From NCBI GenBank assembly GCA_027007465.1, contig JALTFF010000023.1, positions 867 to 11,709 on the forward strand: DNA of 10,843 nt, written 5' to 3'. The translations under genes were made by a program, and so were the position numbers. Of the stretch, positions 1-6,440 are shown piece after piece (position 1 is the first letter of the stretch; each line of letters begins with the position of its first letter). The stretch comes from a bacterium. GTDB lineage: Bacteria > Patescibacteriota > Patescibacteriia > Patescibacteriales > JALTFF01. The notes under the pieces were generated by a model. The model worked only from the letters and a program-made list of their open reading frames with translations. It ran no database searches and had not been told where the DNA came from.

Positions 1-391
1 CGCTGTAATATAATTTATATGCCTGGCTATTCTCCACTTTATCCCAACTTAAATCTACTTGATTATCTCCAATAGTTTTAACAGTTAGATTAGCTGGCGC
101 TGACAATGGCGTTGCGCTAACTTTATTAGAATAATTTGTTTCTTGTCCTTGCTTATTTTTAGCTACTACAACAAAGTAATAAGTTGTTCCATTTGTTAAT
201 TTAGTAATAGAAGTAGAAGTAGCTTGAATATCATCCTTTGAATTTTTAGATAAATCGTCTGTATCGCTGTAATATAATTTATATGCCTGGCTATTCTCCA
301 CTTTATCCCAACTTAAATCTACTTGATTATCTCCAATAGTTTTAACAGTTAGATTAGCTGGCGCTGACAATGGCGTTGCGCTAACTTTATT
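1..391 (-). repeat. Tandem 264-bp fibronectin type III repeat (unit of 88 codons), truncated by window edge
   Basis: Bases 1-127 are identical to 265-391, giving a period of 264 bp or 88 codons, the usual size of one fibronectin type III domain. One complete unit starts at residue 1994 of the giant protein (LSAPANLTVKTIGDNQVDLS); the next starts at residue 2082 and runs off the window. Perfect DNA identity over the visible overlap indicates recent duplication or homogenisation. The two preceding fibronectin domains (about residues 1806-1990) are diverged and not part of this DNA-level repeat. Confidence 0.95.
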
Positions 392-3300
392 GCTTTTCTC
401 GCTTTCATTATTGTAAAAATCATAAGAGCTTATAGCAAAATCATAACTAACTCCATTTGTTAAGTTGTTTATATTATACTCAATTACATCTCCAACATCA
501 AATACTTGCGCGTAAGACCCTGCTCCTTGAACCTTGTAATATAATTTATAACCCTTTGTGTCATCTGAATTAACATTCCATTTTAAACTTACACTGCCAT
601 TGCTAATATCTTTAACTTTAAATCCAGTTGGTATTGTTGGCGCTGTATTATCTATTGGAGTAGCATTTACTTCATTAGAATAATTGCTTTCACCACCTTG
701 TTGCCAATAAGCTGTTACAGCAAAATAATATTTTGTTCCAATAGCTAAATTTTCTATTGTTTTTTCTGTTATATTTCCAACATCTATTGAGCTAGTATAA
801 TATTTTGAATTTATGCCATAATAAATTTTATAACCACCTAAATTTTTTCCAGCTGGCACTCCTACATTATTCCATTTTAATTCCACCTTGCCATTGCTGT
901 TTATTGTTTTATTACTAGCGCTTAAACTAATCGCGCTTACATTTGGAAGTTTTTGCCTAAAGAAATAAAGTTCTTTTAATTGTTTATGAGCGCAATATCC
1001 ATAATAACAATCATTGTCATTGCTACAAGGCAAACCAATTTTTTCACCGCCATTACATTTTCCATTAGAGCACGCAATAGCTTGTTCATCCCCATTTTGG
1101 TCTAAATATTTATTACAATCAGAATCATTATTACATTTCTTCCCTTTTTTAATCCCAGCCCAACAAACTTTATTATTAGAAGTAGATTCATTTTTTTCAA
1201 CTGGATTAACTTCTATTGCTGGTAAATCATCAGCTGTGCCTTTATTTTTATTGTCTCTACAATAATACATTTCAAAATTATAATCCCTATCTTCATAAGG
1301 ATGCCAATTAACCGGGTCTCCAAAATAGTTTAAAGGCGGCCATGGATTAGCGCACAGAAAAACATAAACAGTTGATGTTCCAGTAATATTTCTTTTAGAA
1401 TCACCAAATGGAGAGCTTTTAATAGTTGAGATAGCTGTAATTTTAGCGCGCGCGTCTTGAACATTGCCAGAAGTTACTGTTTGAACCTGTTTAACTTTTC
1501 CATTAGTATCTTTCTCATTTGTCACTGAAGCTACTTTTTCATTTGTAGAACTCCACTGCCATGTCCAATCATAAACATCTTTCATTGGAACTATTTCTTG
1601 CCCATTCTCATCAATTGCATGAGCAATGAATTCTTTTTTATGCCCTACTGTTTGAAATAAATAAGAATTTGGTTCAATTTTTACTTTATCAAATCTACAT
1701 AGCGCTGGATTTTTGCCTTGCGCTGTCGCTGTTGTAAAAGACCAAACTTTTCCATAATATCTCTTATTATTAAAAGTGCAATCATTATTATTAGCGCAGC
1801 TATCTGCCATACTCACCTTGTCTTTAGAGACAACACCTTCTGCCAAAGAATCAGCTAAATTAGAATCGCCTTTTATTATTACATAGTATGTTCTGCCTGG
1901 ATCTAATAATTCAACAGGCGAAAAAATAAGTTCAGTAGCCTTTTCTTTGTCTAACCAACTAACTGTTCCTTGAATAGCGCAAAAATTATGATTAGAAGCT
2001 GCTCTAACTTTCTGGCTAATTATTTTAGAAAAGAAATTACTAACTTTTCTAATAATTAAATCAACAATTCTATGGGCAAATGATTTTTCTTTATTAGTAT
2101 TATAAGTTAAATAAACAGTCCCTTTTGGACAAATTTCATCACCATAATCTCCAACAACAATTATATTGCCAGTAAAACTATTAAAATCCATTTTTCTATC
2201 AAATTCTGCTTTAATAACTGTATTTGTGCAGACATTAGTTGCTTTATTATCAGGAGTAGTTGTAGCAACTTTTGGTCTTGTATAACAACAAGAATCTGCT
2301 CCACAACCAATTCTAAGTGTATCTCCGCAATTATTATCACTTATACATCCACAACAAACGCCCCGATTTTCTCCTGTGCAAGGACCTTTATTAGGCTCGC
2401 ATTTTAATTGAGTATATGGGTCTCCAGTGTCAATATCTTTGCATTTGTCATTATTAGGATCGCAACAACAACGGCAACTGCTTAAAGTATTAGTTTTTTC
2501 TAAACAACTATAGCCAGTTCCGCAATTTTCAACTCCTGTATTGCATTTAAGTTTAGGTTCTGCTTTTTTTATACATTTAGTTCCAACTAATCCAGCAGAA
2601 CAACTACTAATACAAGTACTAGTGGCGCTATAATCACCCTTTATAACAGGATTATCTAAATCACATTGATCTTGATTAGGCTCTTTTTTGCAATTATAAT
2701 AAGCGCAATAGCCATCAGATATTAAAGTTCCATTTCCGCCGCGGCATTTATTACCTTTTTCAGCGTCAATACAACAAAAAGAATTATGGCTTTGGCATCC
2801 ACTAACTGTAAGTTGGGTGCAATCACGGCAAACACCATCTAACTTACCATCTCCATTAACATCAACTGAAACATCGCAATACTTGCCAGTATGTCCAAAA
2901 CAATTACAAGCCTTATCAGATAAAGCTATTTCATCGCCAGTAATCTTACCATCATTATTTGTATCAACTCTACAGCCAGAGCAATAACCATAAGTATTAT
3001 TACCAGATACTTTATCTTCACCGCATTTGCCTTCGCATTTTAATGGAGCGCAACAATCTTCATTCTCTTTTTCTTTTCTGCAACAACATTCGCAAATTTT
3101 ATGTTTTGAATTATTATAAATACATTCTCCATTATTGCATATAGAGTCATTAGGGCATATATTATTGCCACCTTCTGCAATGCAAACTCCAGTATTGTCC
3201 TTACCATTATTATCATCTATACAACTAAACCCATCACTACATTTATTACAAGTAGCTGGATTATTAAAAGTTCCTAAAGTGCATAAGCCATTGGATTCTA

Positions 3301-6300
3301 AAAATGAACTATCAGGACAGCTTGTTTCGCCTTGATCAATCTGCCAATAAAAATTATCGCCAACTTTATTGCAAAAAGGAGAATAGCCATTAAAATTACT
3401 AATGCCATTAATACTGTCTCCATTATAAATAGAGCAAGTTGACGAGCTAGTTTTTGTTCCTTTAATACAAGCGTTAAATTCTGAACTATAAAAACAACTA
3501 TCTTCATTAGAACATTGTTTAAATAATTGCTGACAATCACAACTACCTGCATTAGTAATATTGCCAGTGCTGCACATTCCAGGAGAATTAGGACACATAC
3601 CAGCTGCGTCGCATTCTGAACCAGTGTTAAATCCAGAGCAAGAATATTCTTTTCCATTATCATTGCCACTATTATTTCCAACAGAATTTAATGTAGAAAA
3701 AGTCCAATAATATTGGCAATGATCAGAACCTATTTGATAACCGCAGTCATCAATACTTGACATACAACTGCCCCTATGATAATAATCAGCAGGGCAACAA
3801 ATTGGATTTTCATCAGAACATTGTTCATTGCTTTGACAATATTGAACAGTAAAATTCATTGGATTACTAGTCAACACATTTTTTAAAACTCTTACACTGC
3901 CTGATTGAGCGCTATCAGGAACTTTCACACTGACTTTATCTGCTTTATCTGACTCATTATGATGTAATTCCCAATTACTTTGGCTTGGATTAGCAAGTTT
4001 ATCAATAGAAAAAATAACATTGCTATTTTCTTTTTCAAAATATTCACCATAAAGAGTTGTTTGTGATTTAACTGGTCCATTATTTGGCTCAATCTTACAT
4101 AATCCAGGATTTAAAGAAATACTTTTATCAACATTAAATTTATCATTACTAATACCAGACAAACCATTATTATTTCTTACTGTTAAAAAATAATTACCAT
4201 TATCAATATTTGGAACCTTAACAATGATTTGGCTGTTTGTCCAAACACTATTAGAACATTCATTAGGAAAATTATAATTTGCAGTCTCATTCCCAAACAT
4301 AACTTCACCGTTTTTTCTAAAATGTCCAAAATTAGATCCAATAATTGTCACATACTGGCCTGGAGGGCCTTTCTTTGGAAAAAAATACTGCACAATTGGC
4401 GTATCAGGACTTACTTTATTTGTAAAATAAATTGGATTAGAGTTTATATCCCCTATTTTAATAAAACTAGTTGTTAATCCAGGAGCTAAAAGCGGCACAG
4501 TTCCAGTAGCAAACAAACCATCTAAACTAAATCTATCAGACAAAGAAGATTTATTTTTTTTATTAGATCCAAAAAGAATTCTTTTATTATCCCCAGAAAA
4601 ACCAACTCCAGCATAACTTATTTTTTGTTTAAAATAGCCCTCTGTCGGAGTTATTTTGCAAATTCCTGGTCTATGCACATTATTAACTGTAAAATCATTT
4701 AGATTAGGACCCCTATCATCATTGCTGTCGTCAGAAAATCCATTAGCGCTTTCAACTCTTATAATGCCGCTTACAGCGCCTTCAGGAACAACAACAATTA
4801 CTTGATTGTCTTTCCAATAACTATTACATTTAGGATTAACTTGATCTGGAAATTTAGCTTGGACATAACTATTTCCATTATAAAAATAAACCGCGCCAGG
4901 TGTCTTGCCAAAAAATCTTCCGCCAATTGTCACCATAGTTCCTATAGCTCCATTGTTTGGCAAAAACCAATCAATAATTGGTTTATCTTCGCAAACACAG
5001 CATGTGTTTCCATTAGTTATACTATAACCTTTTTCTTTGCAAGTTTCAGAATCTGAACTGTTAGGGTAATCTCCACAATTACAAAAATAAGAAGCGCAAT
5101 TATCATTACTGCAATTTTCTTCTGGATTTTCTTTTGAACAAGAAGCAGATAAATTTATACCACAAGCTGCTCCACTACAACCAGCGCAATCTTTACCTCC
5201 ACAATCAATTCCTTGTTCATCACTATCTTTAATGCCATTGCAACAATGAGCTGGCCTTAATGTCATTGATAAAGAATCATTAGCTGAATGGTCATCTAAA
5301 TCTTGAGCGATAACTGTTAAAGTATATTTTTGTCCAGCAATATAGCCTTTGTCATTATTAGGTGTCCAAGTTGTTGTAGCAGTAAAATTTTTACAATCAT
5401 TAAGAAAACAAGGGAATAAAACAGAATTAAAAGCGCTGTTGTCTTGACTGTCTGAAAACATTATATGCGCTATTCCACTCTCATCATTAGCTTTAGCTTT
5501 AATAATATTTTCATATCCTAAGCAAATTTGAGGGCTGACATTGCTTATTTTAATACTTGGCGGACCACAATCAATTACATTAGAAGTGGAAAAATTAGAA
5601 TTAAACTCCTCATAAAGATTGTTTCCATTAGTATCTTTTACTCCAGTGCTAACATTTACTTGAATGTTTTTATTTGGATTAAAACATCTTTGCCCTGTAG
5701 CGCAACTATCTAATGGGCATTCTGTTTCTGGCTTAAACTCAACTATATTATTTTTAACTGTATAATTATCTGACTCACTATTGCCTAAGTCAAGAGGAGA
5801 ACCATTTTCTGAAATTTTTATAGTGTTTGAATTTACAGTGCTTGAATCTATGTTATGATTAAAATATATTCTAATAACAACATTTCTAATAACATTTTTA
5901 GCTCCATTGCGCGGAGATATATCTGTAATAATAAAGGCTCCATTTGGCGCTTTATTAGAAGGGCCAGAACCATCAGAACTGCCGGGCGGATTTGTGTTTG
6001 TTGATTGCAACATTTTACTTATTACAAACCAAGCAATTGTCCAAGCAGATAAAATAATAATCAAGCCAATCACAGCGCTTGTTAAAACTTTTTTAGCTTT
6101 TTCAACTTTGTCTTGCTCGCCTTGTGATGTCATCCATAAATAACCGCCATAAAGAATAATAAAAACAGCGACAATACTTAAAAAGCCCAATGAAATATTA
6201 ACCACTTTTGCAGCTATTTCTCTTGGATTTTTAGCTCCTAATCCAATATTAGCCGCATAATTTTCTCCAACATTAACTTGGGCAAATCCAACTATTGGAA

Positions 6301-6349
6301 TAGATATTAAAATCAAAAATGCTATTGTAATAAATATTTTTTTAAACAT
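1..6349 (-). CDS. Giant VirB2/TrbC-like-anchored multidomain surface protein (3' end outside window)
   Basis: An uninterrupted frame of 2116 complete codons that is still open at base 1. I checked the frame at several points along its length and saw no break. ATG at 6349 is the first possible start: an in-frame TAA lies two codons upstream. Residues 1-23 look like a signal peptide ending GFA|Q. Two hydrophobic helices (about 52-72 and 90-112) flank a Lys-rich loop (GEQDKVEKAKK), as in VirB2/TrbC-like proteins, which predicts an outward-facing C-terminal part. Then, approximately: SbsA-type Ig-like domain (138-258), Ig-like domain (262-363), Cys-rich patch with CCNGIKDSDEQGIDCGG (369-385), four IPT/TIG-like domains (457-837), a long Cys-rich tract (838-1353), Ig-like domain ending in WSFTT (1355-1550), Big_2-like domain (1550-1670), a Cys-rich linker, and fibronectin type III repeats from about 1806. 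Inferred role: adhesion or surface display. The exact function is unknown, and domain limits were set by eye. Confidence 0.85.
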   Translation of the reverse strand, partial: MFKKIFITIAFLILISIPIVGFAQVNVGENYAANIGLGAKNPREIAAKVVNISLGFLSIVAVFIILYGGYLWMTSQGEQDKVEKAKKVLTSAVIGLIIILSAWTIAWFVISKMLQSTNTNPPGSSDGSGPSNKAPNGAFIITDISPRNGAKNVIRNVVIRIYFNHNIDSSTVNSNTIKISENGSPLDLGNSESDNYTVKNNIVEFKPETECPLDSCATGQRCFNPNKNIQVNVSTGVKDTNGNNLYEEFNSNFSTSNVIDCGPPSIKISNVSPQICLGYENIIKAKANDESGIAHIMFSDSQDNSAFNSVLFPCFLNDCKNFTATTTWTPNNDKGYIAGQKYTLTVIAQDLDDHSANDSLSMTLRPAHCCNGIKDSDEQGIDCGGKDCAGCSGAACGINLSASCSKENPEENCSNDNCASYFCNCGDYPNSSDSETCKEKGYSITNGNTCCVCEDKPIIDWFLPNNGAIGTMVTIGGRFFGKTPGAVYFYNGNSYVQAKFPDQVNPKCNSYWKDNQVIVVVPEGAVSGIIRVESANGFSDDSNDDRGPNLNDFTVNNVHRPGICKITPTEGYFKQKISYAGVGFSGDNKRILFGSNKKNKSSLSDRFSLDGLFATGTVPLLAPGLTTSFIKIGDINSNPIYFTNKVSPDTPIVQYFFPKKGPPGQYVTIIGSNFGHFRKNGEVMFGNETANYNFPNECSNSVWTNSQIIVKVPNIDNGNYFLTVRNNNGLSGISNDKFNVDKSISLNPGLCKIEPNNGPVKSQTTLYGEYFEKENSNVIFSIDKLANPSQSNWELHHNESDKADKVSVKVPDSAQSGSVRVLKNVLTSNPMNFTVQYCQSNEQCSDENPICCPADYYHRGSCMSSIDDCGYQIGSDHCQYYWTFSTLNSVGNNSGNDNGKEYSCSGFNTGSECDAAGMCPNSPGMCSTGNITNAGSCDCQQLFKQCSNEDSCFYSSEFNACIKGTKTSSSTCSIYNGDSINGISNFNGYSPFCNKVGDNFYWQIDQGETSCPDSSFLESNGLCTLGTFNNPATCNKCSDGFSCIDDNNGKDNTGVCIAEGGNNICPNDSICNNGECIYNNSKHKICECCCRKEKENEDCCAPLKCEGKCGEDKVSGNNTYGYCSGCRVDTNNDGKITGDEIALSDKACNCFGHTGKYCDVSVDVNGDGKLDGVCRDCTQLTVSGCQSHNSFCCIDAEKGNKCRGGNGTLISDGYCAYYNCKKEPNQDQCDLDNPVIKGDYSATSTCISSCSAGLVGTKCIKKAEPKLKCNTGVENCGTGYSCLEKTNTLSSCRCCCDPNNDKCKDIDTGDPYTQLKCEPNKGPCTGENRGVCCGCISDNNCGDTLRIGCGADSCCYTRPKVATTTPDNKATNVCTNTVIKAEFDRKMDFNSFTGNIIVVGDYGDEICPKGTVYLTYNTNKEKSFAHRIVDLIIRKVSNFFSKIISQKVRAASNHNFCAIQGTVSWLDKEKATELIFSPVELLDPGRTYYVIIKGDSNLADSLAEGVVSKDKVSMADSCANNNDCTFNNKRYYGKVWSFTTATAQGKNPALCRFDKVKIEPNSYLFQTVGHKKEFIAHAIDENGQEIVPMKDVYDWTWQWSSTNEKVASVTNEKDTNGKVKQVQTVTSGNVQDARAKITAISTIKSSPFGDSKRNITGTSTVYVFLCANPWPPLNYFGDPVNWHPYEDRDYNFEMYYCRDNKNKGTADDLPAIEVNPVEKNESTSNNKVCWAGIKKGKKCNNDSDCNKYLDQNGDEQAIACSNGKCNGGEKIGLPCSNDNDCYYGYCAHKQLKELYFFRQKLPNVSAISLSASNKTINSNGKVELKWNNVGVPAGKNLGGYKIYYGINSKYYTSSIDVGNITEKTIENLAIGTKYYFAVTAYWQQGGESNYSNEVNATPIDNTAPTIPTGFKVKDISNGSVSLKWNVNSDDTKGYKLYYKVQGAGSYAQVFDVGDVIEYNINNLTNGVSYDFAISSYDFYNNESEKSNKVSATPLSAPANLTVKTIGDNQVDLSWDKVENSQAYKLYYSDTDDLSKNSKDDIQATSTSITKLTNGTTYYFVVVAKNKQGQETNYSNKVSATPLSAPANLTVKTIGDNQVDLSWDKVENSQAYKLYYS
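2285..3840 (-). other. Cys-rich tract of the giant protein with two EF-hand/dockerin-like loops
   Basis: About 515 residues (838-1353) dense in Cys, Gly, Asn and Asp. A CxCCC cluster occurs twice (1086-1090 and 1292-1296). Two calcium-loop-like motifs follow each other: DTNNDGKITGDE at 1129-1140 and DVNGDGKLDG at 1163-1172. Their D-x-N-x-D-G spacing is that of EF-hand/dockerin loops. Calcium binding and disulfide bonding outside the cell are inferred from the motifs. Confidence 0.7.
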
Positions 6350-6352
6350 AGA
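6041..6352 (-). repeat. 312-bp perfect direct repeat, copy in the giant gene
   Basis: Identical base for base to 9009-9320 (constant offset of 2968). It runs from 3 bases before the ATG to within codon 103, and so encodes the signal peptide and nearly all of the two-helix anchor. Identity stops at 6353 (T, against C at 9321) and at 6040 (T, against C at 9008). Homology with scattered differences continues for about another 10 codons, including Val/Ile and Lys/Arg changes, after which the genes are unrelated. Confidence 0.97.
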
Positions 6353-6363
6353 TTATATTTACC

Positions 6364-6378
6364 AGGAGCTAAGCTCCT
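6364..6378. promoter_or_regulatory. Perfect palindrome in the spacer before the giant gene
   Basis: AGGAGCT-A-AGCTCCT is a 7-base inverted repeat; as RNA it would form a 5-bp stem with a 5-base loop. On the plus strand it is followed by five T, like a small terminator, but no plus-strand gene ends here. On the minus strand it is preceded by A5 and lies about 15-29 bases before the ATG. TATAAT (minus strand) then sits only 3 bases before the ATG. It could be an operator or an RNA hairpin; its role is unknown. Confidence 0.35.
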
Positions 6379-6440
6379 TTTTAGAACTAAGCTAAGGCTT
6401 CTTTACGTTATTCAAAGTCAGAGCAAGAAAATCAGTTAAT

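Noticed and set aside
1..391. CRISPR array or transposon ends at the repeated left edge.
   Set aside because: The repeat unit is 264 bp, in frame, and encodes a whole fibronectin domain with no spacers or terminal inverted repeats.
3298..3681. 127-codon minus-strand open frame rich in hydrophobic residues, with membrane-protein-like composition.
   Set aside because: It overlaps the Cys-rich tract of the giant protein in another frame. The main frame is continuous and coherent here, and the hydrophobic look is a by-product of AT-rich codons read out of frame.
1014..6143. Several 61-84 codon plus-strand open frames across the giant gene.
   Set aside because: All are antisense to a continuous, domain-bearing frame. 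None shows a recognisable motif or a ribosome binding site.
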